A DNA stretch of 64,000 bases from Bacteroidales bacterium (GTDB lineage Bacteria; Bacteroidota; Bacteroidia; Bacteroidales; M50B96), in contig JAIOYV010000004.1 of the NCBI GenBank assembly GCA_021740905.1, forward strand, positions 62,001 to 126,000, written 5' to 3'. A program made the position numbers and the translations under genes. The stretch's first letter is position 1; each line of letters starts with the position of its first letter. The notes under the pieces were generated by a model, which was not told the DNA's origin, did no database searches, and saw nothing but the letters and a program-made list of their open reading frames with translations. Positions 42,435 to 51,543 of the stretch are shown in pieces.

Positions 42435-43730
42435 TTAAAAATACCGGGCAATAGCTTTTTCAGCCAGTTGCACTGTGTCGTTTACGTTTAAGGTACTGTT
42501 GGTGATGTACGATGAATTGATGATGTACAATCCCTCGATTGTAGTTTTCATGTCCGTCAGTTTTTTGGAATACCCCAATGTGGGCAAGGCAAACACATTG
42601 GCAGCCCGCGTGGTTTTTATCGCCACCACATCGTCGGAAGAAAGGTGAGGGTACATTCGGAACAGGGCATCGAGAAAGATATTTTCGACTTCTTCGTTCG
42701 TTTTTTGAAAAAAGGGATCGATGGCTTTCACATACTTTGGCAAATAGATGAGCGAGTGCCCCTTAAAACTTTTCTTGTCGACCAATGCCCCCATCTCGAT
42801 GATGCCCGTAAAAGGGTTGTCCTCATCGGTTATATTGGTCACATAATAAGGCGAGATTTGTTTGCGCAAGAGGAGCGAGGTACAGACAACGCCTACATAT
42901 TGAACCTCATTCAACTTGTTGTATTCCACTTCCTGCAAGCCCTCGGTAAGTCCGGCAAACAAACTCGAAGGGATGGTAGCAATGACTTTGGGGAAGGTCT
43001 CTGTTTTTCCATTTTTAAATTGAACTTCAACTTCCTTGCCTGCCCGTCTGATTTTTTCGATAGGGTGGAAGATATGGATTTTTACCCCTTTTTTGATCAA
43101 GAGTTCCTGAAATTTTTCAAGGATGCTGGCATAACCCCCTTCCACATAGCCAAACATTTCTTTTTTCAAACCTGTGCGCCGTGCGGCATACATCCGCTGA
43201 ATGGTGGCCCAAATAAAGGATGCCGAGGTTTCTTTATAGTTGTCGCCCAATTTCGATTTCAAAAGGGGCAACCATATTTTGTTGAAAGTATTTTTACCAG
43301 ACCATTTTCTCAGCCAATTTTCGACTGGTATTTTTTCGAGCCGTTTCCAATCTTTTATTTTTGAAGCTACAAAAATAGTAAGGCCCAATCTGAATTTATC
43401 GATCAGGTTGATGGGTGGGAACTTGAAGAATTCGATCAGGTTCGACATCGAATGAAGTTTCCCGCCCGAATAAAAACCCGATTTCGTTTCTACCCACCGG
43501 GCCTGGTCTTCAAGCCCAGTTTCGCCAATTATTTTTCGGGTGAAAGTATCGGACAGCAACACCACATGGTAAAACTTATCCCAGGTAATATCGTCGATTT
43601 GCCAAACCGAAGTCAAGCCCCCAAGCGATTCGGAGGCTTCGTATAAATTGACGGCATAGCCTTTCTCTGCCAGTCGCAAAGCCACTGTCATGCCCATTAT
43701 CCCACCGCCTATGATTGCTATTTTTTTCAT
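42435..43730 (-). CDS. FAD-dependent oxidoreductase (protoporphyrinogen-oxidase-like amine oxidase family)
   Basis: A 431-residue flavoprotein. 'IAIIGGGIMGMTVALRLAEK' is the Rossmann dinucleotide motif, followed by 'VNLYEASESLGGLTSVW', and a second FAD motif lies near 'IEGLYIINSSYITN' at the C-terminus. It belongs to the NAD(P)-binding amine-oxidase/HemY/phytoene-desaturase superfamily. Members inside polysaccharide clusters are often annotated as protoporphyrinogen oxidase but probably act on sugar or lipid intermediates, perhaps as UDP-galactopyranose-mutase-like enzymes. The reaction here is unknown. It is flanked by the wecB and deacetylase genes, all in one direction. Confidence 0.85.
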   Translation of the reverse strand: MKKIAIIGGGIMGMTVALRLAEKGYAVNLYEASESLGGLTSVWQIDDITWDKFYHVVLLSDTFTRKIIGETGLEDQARWVETKSGFYSGGKLHSMSNLIEFFKFPPINLIDKFRLGLTIFVASKIKDWKRLEKIPVENWLRKWSGKNTFNKIWLPLLKSKLGDNYKETSASFIWATIQRMYAARRTGLKKEMFGYVEGGYASILEKFQELLIKKGVKIHIFHPIEKIRRAGKEVEVQFKNGKTETFPKVIATIPSSLFAGLTEGLQEVEYNKLNEVQYVGVVCTSLLLRKQISPYYVTNITDEDNPFTGIIEMGALVDKKSFKGHSLIYLPKYVKAIDPFFQKTNEEVENIFLDALFRMYPHLSSDDVVAIKTTRAANVFALPTLGYSKKLTDMKTTIEGLYIINSSYITNSTLNVNDTVQLAEKAIARYF

Positions 43731-43814
43731 TTAGTTCTGAGTTGAAAAAGTTCTGAGTTCTATTCTACACAACCTTGTTACTATAAAGGGTGAAAAATAT
43801 TGGGTGTTGCGCAA

Positions 43815-43883
43815 GTAGAGACGCAATTTATTGCGTCTGGTCAACCTGCAATCACATAAAGACGCAATAAATTGCGTCTCTAC
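43815..43883. repeat. GTAGAGACGCAATTTATTGCGTCT inverted element, copy 2 of 2
   Basis: Same layout as the copy at 32838: GTAGAGACGCAATTTATTG plus GCGTCT, a 21-nt spacer, then the exact complement AGACGCAATAAATTGCGTCT and CTAC. The spacers differ, so only the arms are conserved. Confidence 0.8.
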
Positions 43884-43939
43884 AATCCGCCAAATTTCTA
43901 ATTTCTATTTTCCAATTCCTTAAATCCCTAATTTCCTAT

Positions 43940-45001
43940 TTACAATGAATTAATAATCTCCACCATACTTTGCGTCACCTCGCTCCCAAAAATATTGCTC
44001 TGTTCTTTCCTAGGGATAAAGTCGATAATTTTCTGTGCATCCAAATCCGTCTCTGGGTTCATCAAAAGGTTCCAACCTTCCTTCACGGTTTCCACCCATT
44101 CGGTTTCGGGCCGCAAGGTGATGCAGGGCTTTTTCAGGGTATAGGCTTCTTTCTGGATGCCCCCCGAATCGGTAATTATCTTTTTCGATTTCGATTGCAG
44201 GTAAAGAAAATCCAGATAACCACAGGGATCGATCAAATGAATTTTATGGTTTGAGGGGATATTGAATTGGGCAATCATTTTGCGGGTGCGTGGGTGAACT
44301 GGGAAGATCACGTCATGGTCGAGTGCTGCCAGGGTCTCCATAATTTTGGACAATACTTCCGGCCTGTCCACATTGTAAGGTCGGTGCAAGGTGACCAGGT
44401 AGAACTCCCCTTGAATATCCGATAAAAGTTTTGGATCCGCTTTTTGTTCAGCAAAGGAAATATTCCGATTCACAGTATCAATCATAATGTCGCCGGTCAA
44501 AAAGGATTTGTCGGCAAGACCTTCCTTCTTTAAAATATCCATTGCCGTTTGAGTTGGGGCAAAAAGGAAATCTGAAACGTGGTCAGTGGCAATCCGGTTT
44601 ATTTCTTCGGGCATCGAGCGGTTGTAACTGCGCAAGCCTGCCTCGATATGCAACACTTTTATGTGAAGCTTGGCGGCTGCCAAAGCACCGGCAAGAGTCG
44701 AATTTGTATCACCAAAAACAATGATCATATCAGGCTTTTCTTTCAGTAGGATGTTCTCGATTTCTTCCATCATCCGGCCCGTTTGTGCACCGTGGTTGCC
44801 CGAACCGATGTTCAAATTGTATTTTGGCTTTTTAATTTTCAAATCCTCGAAAAAGGAATCCGACATTTGCTTGTCGTAATGCTGGCCTGTGTGAAGGATA
44901 ATTTCTTCGTGGTAAAGGCTCAGTTTTTCCGATAAAGGGGCAAGCTTAATAAATTGAGGCCGTGCCCCGACTACGGATATTATTTTCTTCGATTTAATCA
45001 T
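43940..45001 (-). CDS. wecB: UDP-N-acetylglucosamine 2-epimerase (non-hydrolysing)
   Basis: A 353-residue enzyme of the GT-B fold that interconverts UDP-GlcNAc and UDP-ManNAc. 'ISVVGARPQFIKLAPL' is the N-terminal loop, 'LHTGQHYD' and 'VFGDTNSTLAGALAA' follow, 'HIEAGLRSYNRSMPEEINR' is diagnostic, and 'ITDSGGIQKEAYTLKKPCIT' is the UDP-binding part. The catalytic Asp, Glu and His residues of the family are all in place. Length is normal. The linked nucleotide-sugar dehydrogenase could oxidise UDP-ManNAc to UDP-ManNAcA, so both genes together provide an acidic amino sugar for the glycan. Confidence 0.95.
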   Translation of the reverse strand: MIKSKKIISVVGARPQFIKLAPLSEKLSLYHEEIILHTGQHYDKQMSDSFFEDLKIKKPKYNLNIGSGNHGAQTGRMMEEIENILLKEKPDMIIVFGDTNSTLAGALAAAKLHIKVLHIEAGLRSYNRSMPEEINRIATDHVSDFLFAPTQTAMDILKKEGLADKSFLTGDIMIDTVNRNISFAEQKADPKLLSDIQGEFYLVTLHRPYNVDRPEVLSKIMETLAALDHDVIFPVHPRTRKMIAQFNIPSNHKIHLIDPCGYLDFLYLQSKSKKIITDSGGIQKEAYTLKKPCITLRPETEWVETVKEGWNLLMNPETDLDAQKIIDFIPRKEQSNIFGSEVTQSMVEIINSL

Positions 45002-45419
45002 TTTCTTCCTAAAAAAATTAATGAATCCTTAAAAGTATCAATAGGAATAGATCAGCAAACTGTACGGGTATTTGATATAAAAAGTTCGGCATTTTTCAAT
45101 TTCAGGGTATCACAAATAATGAAAAAACCTTATTCCTTTGTTCTTAAACCTTAGTGGCAAACAGGAAACTATATGAACTTCAACCTTATTACCTCATTAA
45201 TCAAATGCTAACAAGGTAATATTTATGTTGAGCACAGTCGAAATAAGGTTTATTTCAAGGTGGCCACATTAGGCTACTAAGGTTGAAGAAAACAAATAAG
45301 GTTTATAAACGCTTTGAAAAATTCTCTCACTATTTTCCACTATCAAGGGTGACCTATTGCAACCTCAAATGATTATCTGAATGTTTTATTCATCGGATTA
45401 TCACCATAAAATCTAAAAA
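45002..45419. other. Intergenic region with dyads and a short direct repeat
   Basis: About 420 nt with no credible gene. CTTCAACCTTA (45178-45188) and TAAGGTTGAAG (45278-45288) are inverted, and AAATAAGGTTTAT occurs twice (45241 and 45294). The phrase TTGAGCACAGTCGAAA is a recurring intergenic sequence in this phylum. It separates wecB from the dehydrogenase, so the cluster may have a break in transcription here. Confidence 0.55.
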
Positions 45420-47150
45420 CTATTCCTCTTTTGCTGCATCAAAAGCATTTTTTACCAATCGCAGCACTTTCCCTTTGTAATCTGGCATTTCGGTTATTGC
45501 GCCGGTATTGGCTATCTCGCATCCTGTGGAGCAAGATCCTGCCAGGCGTTGTACTTCGGTAAAATCGACTTTATTGAAATCGGTGTGGGCGTATTTTTTG
45601 TTGAGGAAGGTACAGATTGCCATAACCTCGTTGGCCAGGCCACGTTCCATTATCCTAAACGACTTGTACACAAAATCGACAAAATCCTTTTTCGGAGCTT
45701 CACTGCCGCGGCCAATTCCCGTATAGGCAATACCTTTATCTTCCACTTGCTTGCGGCTGTATATGTTCGAGGCATCAATAATGGCCTTCAACTTGGGCGC
45801 TTTTTTTATAATATCCTCAAAGCCATCGATGTATGCCTTGTGGGCCGTGCCGATAAAAATATATTCAGCCTCGGTGATGGCTTTTTCCAGATCGCGTGTG
45901 AAAATATCGTTTAATTTGAAATGAAGCAGGTTCTGATCGTCGGGCTTCACATACGGATCTTGTAGGATAATTTCTGCATCTCTCTCCTGAAAGCGCAATG
46001 CCAGCTGAATGGACGGCGAGTTGCGCGTATCTTCTGAGTTGAAACGGTAAGCTGCCCCTAATATCGCAACCTTCTTCCCCCGGAAAAACCCAAAACTTTT
46101 TTCAGCCAGGCGGATGGTTTCGGTGGGCGATTCATCGTTGATAAAACGCGAGTTGAGGATGAGGCTGTTTGAAGTGTCGGCCTTGCTGTCGATTCTGCGC
46201 CACCACAAAAGGATGCCATCTTTTGGCAGGCAATGACCGCCAACGCCCAGCATGGGTATCAAGATGCCACCACTAGGCACAGCATTTGGATCTGCAGAGG
46301 CATTGTCTTCTTGTGCCAATTTCTTGTTTACTTTGTTGCGGAGGGCATAAAAGTCGATGTCATTTTCGTCGCAATAGCGCACCACATCGGCCGAAAATGC
46401 AATCCGCACATCGCGGTAAGCATTTTCGAGGGTTTTCACTACCTCGGCGGTCATGCTATTGGTGGCAAAGAGTTCGGCCTTCAGTACAATGTGTTTGTAA
46501 AGATGTTGGATCATTTTTGGGGTCTCGGGGTGCAAACCAGCCACCAGTTTATCCGAGCTGGTGACCCGTTCGACCAATCGGCCCGGCATTACCCGGTTGG
46601 GGCTATTGCCAAGCAAAATATCGCGTCCTTCAACGAGGCCAAATTTGGCAAAATGATCGCTGATAACCGTAGCCATCGACGATGGTGCGAGTGTGGATTC
46701 AAAAATGATCAAGGGAATTTTTCCTTCAGGTTTGTTTTGAAGTGCCCTTGCCAAACTCGAAAGCCCACCCAATAAAGGCCCATAATCAGGGGCATACCCG
46801 TCCTTGTCGGTTTGGATCGAGACTAAAACCACATCGGCATCGGTAAGCTCGTTGAAATCGCTGGTGGCCGATAAAAGTCCTGCCTTTACTGCTTTCTCCG
46901 TTATTGTGTTCAAATCGGGTTCGATGCCCCCGATCACAGATTTGCCCGAGTTGATGGCATCGACCTTCCAACCCGAATTTTCTGATTTCCGTTGAACAAC
47001 CAACACTTTTGCAGGCCTAGTGGTCCCAATTTTTATTTTTGCCGATGCCAGCAAGCTTGCCATTGGCATGCCTACAATCCCAGGGCCTATCACAGCTATT
47101 TTTTCTACCTTCCAATCGAAGGAATAATCTTTGTTTAGCTTAATTGTCAT
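45420..47150 (-). CDS. UDP-glucose/ManNAc dehydrogenase family protein with long C-terminal extension
   Basis: A 576-residue nucleotide-sugar dehydrogenase, long compared with about 430 residues for the family. The N-terminal Rossmann motif is 'IAVIGPGIVGMPMASLL' (about 18-34), the central helix domain has 'EVVKTLENAYRDVRIAFS', and the catalytic Cys307 lies in 'LGVGGHCLPKDG'. The UDP-binding domain has 'VAILGAAYRFNSEDTRNSPS'. The last 90 residues or so are an added segment with 'GSCSTGCEIANTG' and a helical end. The enzyme should oxidise a UDP-HexNAc or UDP-hexose at C6 with two NAD. With wecB next to it, UDP-ManNAc is the best guess. Role of the extension unknown. Confidence 0.88.
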   Translation of the reverse strand: MTIKLNKDYSFDWKVEKIAVIGPGIVGMPMASLLASAKIKIGTTRPAKVLVVQRKSENSGWKVDAINSGKSVIGGIEPDLNTITEKAVKAGLLSATSDFNELTDADVVLVSIQTDKDGYAPDYGPLLGGLSSLARALQNKPEGKIPLIIFESTLAPSSMATVISDHFAKFGLVEGRDILLGNSPNRVMPGRLVERVTSSDKLVAGLHPETPKMIQHLYKHIVLKAELFATNSMTAEVVKTLENAYRDVRIAFSADVVRYCDENDIDFYALRNKVNKKLAQEDNASADPNAVPSGGILIPMLGVGGHCLPKDGILLWWRRIDSKADTSNSLILNSRFINDESPTETIRLAEKSFGFFRGKKVAILGAAYRFNSEDTRNSPSIQLALRFQERDAEIILQDPYVKPDDQNLLHFKLNDIFTRDLEKAITEAEYIFIGTAHKAYIDGFEDIIKKAPKLKAIIDASNIYSRKQVEDKGIAYTGIGRGSEAPKKDFVDFVYKSFRIMERGLANEVMAICTFLNKKYAHTDFNKVDFTEVQRLAGSCSTGCEIANTGAITEMPDYKGKVLRLVKNAFDAAKEE

Positions 47151-47484
47151 TTTATGTATTTTGATAATTAGTCCGCAAGTAAACTTTTATTTTTCAAATG
47201 TGGAAAAAAAGTTCTAAAAAGCCATCCACAATAAATAAAATTCATGGTCAAAATTTTCAAATCCGAAAAAATTGTATTTTGATATTCACTATTTGTCTGA
47301 CAAAATCGACGGGCAGGATAAATCTGTGGTTTTTTGAATCAATTATGATATTGGAGTAATGGAGCGTTGGAGTATTGGGTGAGAAATTATTAAGTTCCTC
47401 CCATTACTCCAGTACCCCATCACTCCTGCTTGCCAATTCTGGCCCCATCGGTTTAATCCTGTCCTGGTTTGGATTTCCATCCCT
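47151..47484. other. Intergenic region holding repeat copy 2
   Basis: About 330 nt between the dehydrogenase and the amidotransferase. It contains a GGAGTAAT hairpin element and AT-rich sequence; no gene, although a 91-residue track ORF begins at 47375 inside the repeat. Confidence 0.55.
47349..47427. repeat. GGAGTATT/AATACTCC hairpin element, copy 2 of 3
   Basis: TTGGAGTAATGGAGCGTTGG with AGTATTGGG forms the left arm, and CCCATTACTCCAGTACCCCA with TCACTCC the right arm. It is similar in size and composition to the copies at 3306 and 53679. Confidence 0.72.
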
Positions 47485-49365
47485 TTATTTATCAATGAAT
47501 GTATTGAACCATAACTCTAGGCTCAACATGCCCCATATCTGCCGGCCAAAGGGTTGTTCCGATTTAATGATCTGGGCTACCTTGTCGCAATTGAAGATAC
47601 CCCGGTCGCAACATTTCTTCGAGAGCAGGATGTCAGAAATAAATTCTTGAGCTCCATTTTTTGCCCATAAATGCAGGGGCACAGGAAAACCCATTTTGTC
47701 TTTTCGGTTGAGGATTTTTTCTGGCAATAAGTGTCCTACCGACTTTTTTAGGAAATATTTTAACTCGCCCCCTTTGAATTTCATGGCGGGGGGCATGCTG
47801 GCCACCAAATCCACAATCCGTTTGTCGAGCAAAGGTACCCGCGACTCGATGGAGGCTGCCATGCTCACCCGGTCTTCAACCTGTAACAAGGCGGGCAAAC
47901 TGCCAAACATATCAAAATGGGTCATTTTGTTGTAGAACGACTGGGTGTTGGGGTTGTTGAAGGAAGAGCTAAATTTTTTGAATACCTTATCGGAATCGTA
48001 GCTGGCAGCAAAACCTGGGGTGAAATAATTGCTGTTTCCATGCATCCGGTCAATAATGTCGAAATAGCGCCGGTCCATTGGCCCGAAGCTGTTGTTGCCC
48101 ATAAAACTTTTCAGCATGGGTATGTATTCTTTTAACGAAGGCAGGTTTGGTAAAATCGATTTCAACGACACAATGTGCTCGCCCTCGTCGGTGGTTTCCA
48201 TGATGCTGCCTTTTATGGCCTGTTCCAAATAGGTTACCATATAGCGGGCATAACCACCAAAAATTTCATCGCCGCCCTGGCCTCCCAGCACTACGGTCAC
48301 ATTTTCGGCTGCCAGTTTCGAAACCATATATTGTGGGAAAACCCCTGGCCCGGCCACTGGCTCGTCCAAATGGTAGATCAATTTTGGCATGTTTTCGACA
48401 AAATCTTTTGAAGTAGGGAATATCTCGAAGGCTTTTGCTTTGGCCATTTTTACCACTTCCCGCGAATATTCGGTTTCATCGAACTCGGGGCCTTCTTTAA
48501 ATGCGCCACTGAAAGTGGAGATAGGATGATCCACCAAACCTGCACTAAGCATAGTGACAAGGCTGGAATCGAATCCGCCGCTAAGATAAGTGCCCACGGG
48601 GACATCGCTGCGCATTTGCATTTTTATGGTGTCGCGTAACAATTTTTGTAGTTCGAACTCGAAATACTCCGAAGTATGGAATTTGTCGATCGAAAAATTG
48701 GGTTCCCAGTACTTGACTTCCCTGCTGTTGAAACTGTTCAGATCGATGCAAAGGTAGTGTCCCGGGTTCAGTTTATAAATATTTTGGAACAGGGTGTTTT
48801 GTCCTATAATAAATTGAAACGTGAGGTATTCGTATAGGTTGTCGAAATTGGCCTCGGCCTTTACCTTTGGGTGGACAAGCAAAGCTTTTATTTCTGAGGC
48901 AAAAAGAAAACAGTCGTTGTCTTTATAAAAATAGAGTGGCTTAATGCCAAAATGGTCGCGGGCTGCCAATATTTTATTCCTGATCTTATCGTAGATCAAA
49001 AAGGCAAACATGCCGTTCAATTTATGCACAAATTCGGTCCCATACTCCTCGTACATCCGAAGGATAACTTCCGTGTCGGAACGGGTACGGAAATGGTATC
49101 CTTTGGCGATCAACTCTTCGCGCAATTCGACATAATTGTATATCTCCCCATTAAATGTGATGGTGAGATTTTCGGTTGACATAGGCTGCTGGCCGGTTTT
49201 CAGGTCAATAATCGATAGGCGTTTATGATAGAAACCAATCCCTTTTTCAATAAAATGACCTTCTGCGTCAGGCCCTCGGTGGGCAATGGTTTCTGCCATT
49301 TTTTTCAGAAGCTCATATTCCGGGTTTACATTTCCCTTGTTTACTATCCCAACAAATCCACACAT
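47485..49365 (-). CDS. asnB: Asparagine synthase (glutamine-hydrolysing)-like amidotransferase
   Basis: A 626-residue two-domain enzyme. The N-terminal Ntn glutaminase begins 'MCGFVGIVNKG', where Cys2 is the nucleophile after Met removal, so I place the start at ATG 49365 and not at 49398. 'AHRGPDAEGHFI' and 'FNGEIYNYVELREEL' complete this domain. The synthetase domain has 'GTYLSGGFDSSLVTML' (PPi-loop SGGxDSS) and 'VVLGGQGGDEIFGGYARYM'. Family members in glycan clusters often amidate a uronic acid or related sugar rather than aspartate. Its position as first gene before a nucleotide-sugar dehydrogenase supports such a role, but ordinary asparagine synthesis remains possible. Confidence 0.9.
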   Translation of the reverse strand: MCGFVGIVNKGNVNPEYELLKKMAETIAHRGPDAEGHFIEKGIGFYHKRLSIIDLKTGQQPMSTENLTITFNGEIYNYVELREELIAKGYHFRTRSDTEVILRMYEEYGTEFVHKLNGMFAFLIYDKIRNKILAARDHFGIKPLYFYKDNDCFLFASEIKALLVHPKVKAEANFDNLYEYLTFQFIIGQNTLFQNIYKLNPGHYLCIDLNSFNSREVKYWEPNFSIDKFHTSEYFEFELQKLLRDTIKMQMRSDVPVGTYLSGGFDSSLVTMLSAGLVDHPISTFSGAFKEGPEFDETEYSREVVKMAKAKAFEIFPTSKDFVENMPKLIYHLDEPVAGPGVFPQYMVSKLAAENVTVVLGGQGGDEIFGGYARYMVTYLEQAIKGSIMETTDEGEHIVSLKSILPNLPSLKEYIPMLKSFMGNNSFGPMDRRYFDIIDRMHGNSNYFTPGFAASYDSDKVFKKFSSSFNNPNTQSFYNKMTHFDMFGSLPALLQVEDRVSMAASIESRVPLLDKRIVDLVASMPPAMKFKGGELKYFLKKSVGHLLPEKILNRKDKMGFPVPLHLWAKNGAQEFISDILLSKKCCDRGIFNCDKVAQIIKSEQPFGRQIWGMLSLELWFNTFIDK

Positions 49366-49614
49366 AGTTGTTTTCTTTATTTTGCAAATATCACACAAGT
49401 TCCAAACCAGCTAAAAATTCCTTATTACAAATAGCCGGAAGTCACCAGTTTTCAAACAACACCGACCACCTCATTAAACTGGAAGTATAAAAATTGCCGA
49501 TATTGAAGCCATGCCTGTTTTACAGGGGATAGATAAAAAGGTTGCAACAAATAGAATCTTTTCTGGATAACAAAATAAAGAATATGATCGCTCGAACATT
49601 TCTAATCATTCTTG

Positions 49615-50241
49615 CTATCTGTATACTTGAATGAAATCGATGGCCACTTTTCCTTCATTTTGAATTTTGAATCCACATTTCGCCCCGGTAATTATTTCTG
49701 CTTCATAATTGTAAACTTCTTCACCATTGATGTAAAAGGTTAAATGATTGTCAACTTTGCTAATTTTCAGGGTGTCCTGTACCCCGTTCCCATGAAGGCT
49801 CCCCGAGTTCACATTACTTGCAATTTTGTGATAGAAATAATTATAGAAATACCCAATTTCAAATCCATTGTCTTGAAGGTACATTAAATATTGGTTGTAC
49901 GAATCTTTTCGTAAAATCTGGAGGCCATATTTAAAATGTTCATTTCCTTCGAGTTTTGTAAAGGATGACTCAATGGTATAATCCCTTATCATATCATTGT
50001 GGTAGGTATAATCGGACCATGATAAAGGAAAAGACCCATTGTTTTCAAAAATGAAACATCCATTTTCGACTTTGCCAGAACCATATTCATCTTCAAACAC
50101 ATACCAATCCTTCTCTTCTTCGAAATCCTCATCAATCACCATGGTGATATTGGGTTGTGGGTCTGAATTGTCATCTTTATTGCAGGATTGAAAAGAAAGG
50201 AAAAGAACAATAAGTAAAAAGGCAGAAGTGCAAAATCTCAT
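49615..50241 (-). CDS. Lipoprotein with concanavalin A-like (LamG/DUF1080) fold
   Basis: A 208-residue lipoprotein with signal peptide 'MRFCTSAFLLIVLFLSFQSC' (start at ATG 50241, not 50265). The mature part looks like one jelly-roll lectin domain: 'DWYVFEDEYGSGKVENG', 'YTIESSFTKLEGNEHFKYG', 'LKISKVDNHLTFYINGEEVY' and 'AKCGFKIQNEGKVAIDFIQV' are the expected strand pattern of concanavalin A-like/DUF1080 domains. It may bind or be tied to a carbohydrate. It is monocistronic, lies between the glycan cluster and the SPFH gene, and has a CAAAAGTA (TACTTTTG, minus) box 26 nt upstream of its start. Confidence 0.72.
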   Translation of the reverse strand: MRFCTSAFLLIVLFLSFQSCNKDDNSDPQPNITMVIDEDFEEEKDWYVFEDEYGSGKVENGCFIFENNGSFPLSWSDYTYHNDMIRDYTIESSFTKLEGNEHFKYGLQILRKDSYNQYLMYLQDNGFEIGYFYNYFYHKIASNVNSGSLHGNGVQDTLKISKVDNHLTFYINGEEVYNYEAEIITGAKCGFKIQNEGKVAIDFIQVYR

Positions 50242-50418
50242 AATTGTGGATTTTAAGAATCGCAAACAAAAGTAGGAAATTATTCATTTCGACGGTTGCA
50301 CATTTTTTTTGGATGTATCCTAAATTCAAGATCACAAATTTCAAAATTTTGGAAATCCCCTTGTAATTTTACCAGCTCTAAACAGTCATCCACCCAAATC
50401 AATTAAAAAAACAAGAAA

Positions 50419-51339
50419 ATGGAAAACAGTATGGCTATTTTTTATGTAATCGCAGGCATCGTCCTGTTTGTTTTGCTCCTCCTATCAATTGTAATAGTAA
50501 AGCAAAAGGAGGCTAAAATTATCGAACGCCTGGGTAAATTTCACAAAATATGTCAGGCAGGTATTAACTTTAAAATCCCTTTTATCGACAATGTGGCCGG
50601 TAAACAAAGCCTGAAGTATCAGGAATTGAAGGTGGATGTGGACACCATTACCAAAGATAAGGTGTCGATCCGCGTTGAAGTGGCTGCGCAGTACGTGGTT
50701 CAAAACGATCTGAAGAGCATCGAAAATTCATTCTATGAACTCACCGATCCAATTGGCCAGATTTCTTCCTACATATATGATGAAGTACGTGCACAGGTTC
50801 CCACACTCGAACTGGATGATGTGTACGAAAAGAAAGATGACATTGCCAGTGCCGTGAAAGAGGGCCTCGATTCGGCCATCAGCCAGTTTGGTTTTAATAC
50901 CTTGAAAGCCCTGGTTACCGACATCGACCCGGACCAAAAAGTAAAGAACGCCATGAACGAGATAAACGAGCAAAAGCGTTTGCGCATCGCTGCCGAGGAG
51001 AAAGGGGAAGCCGACAAGATACTACGCATAAAATCGGCAGAGGCCGAAGCCAAAAGCAAGGAATTGCAGGGCGAAGGGATTGCCAATCAACGCAAGAAAA
51101 TTGTGGAAGGTTTCCAGGAATCCATTTCAGCCTTTGCTACCGACACCGGCATCAATTCAAAAGAAGTAATGGAATTTGTGTTGATCACTCAATATTTCGA
51201 TACCCTGAAAGAAATGGCTGAGGCTAACAACAATGTGATTTTTATGCCCCACTCGCCGGACGGTTTTACCGGGAAGCATGAAATTTTGGGGGATCTTTTG
51301 GCAAGCCAGAAAATCCAAAAAGAAAGTTTGCAGGGGTAG
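50419..51339 (+). CDS. SPFH/Band 7 (stomatin-like) membrane protein
   Basis: A 306-residue protein with one N-terminal membrane helix ('FYVIAGIVLFVLLLLSIVIV', about 8-27) and an SPFH domain ('IIERLGKFHKICQAGINFKIP', 'IRVEVAAQYVVQN', 'VRAQVPTLELDDVYEK'). A long helical segment (about 190-240, 'EKGEADKILRIKSAEAEAKS') probably forms a coiled coil. Such proteins make ring-like oligomers in membrane microdomains and often accompany a NfeD protein or FtsH-type protease; no such partner is adjacent here. The sequence is of the stomatin/prohibitin-like type without a flotillin tail. It is convergent with an MFS transporter. Confidence 0.9.
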   Translation: MENSMAIFYVIAGIVLFVLLLLSIVIVKQKEAKIIERLGKFHKICQAGINFKIPFIDNVAGKQSLKYQELKVDVDTITKDKVSIRVEVAAQYVVQNDLKSIENSFYELTDPIGQISSYIYDEVRAQVPTLELDDVYEKKDDIASAVKEGLDSAISQFGFNTLKALVTDIDPDQKVKNAMNEINEQKRLRIAAEEKGEADKILRIKSAEAEAKSKELQGEGIANQRKKIVEGFQESISAFATDTGINSKEVMEFVLITQYFDTLKEMAEANNNVIFMPHSPDGFTGKHEILGDLLASQKIQKESLQG

Positions 51340-51459
51340 GAAGGATGAAGTAAAACATTTGCGGTGTGGAACGCAGAGATTTCACACTGCGTTCGGAAGG
51401 TCCTCCATCTTTGCTGATAGAACGACGGAACCGTCAATTATAAAGCACTCTCAATAAAG

Positions 51460-51492
51460 AAGAAGAGCACCTCATTTTGAGGTGCTCTTCTT
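51460..51492. terminator. Bidirectional terminator between SPFH and MFS genes
   Basis: AAGAAGAGCACCTCA and TGAGGTGCTCTTCTT form a perfect 15-bp stem with a TTT loop. A/T-rich flanks give a weak U tract on either strand, which suits convergent genes. Confidence 0.75.
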
Positions 51493-51543
51493 TATAAAAT
51501 CTATCCATCGAAAACCGATGAACATTGGGAATATCTTTATTTG

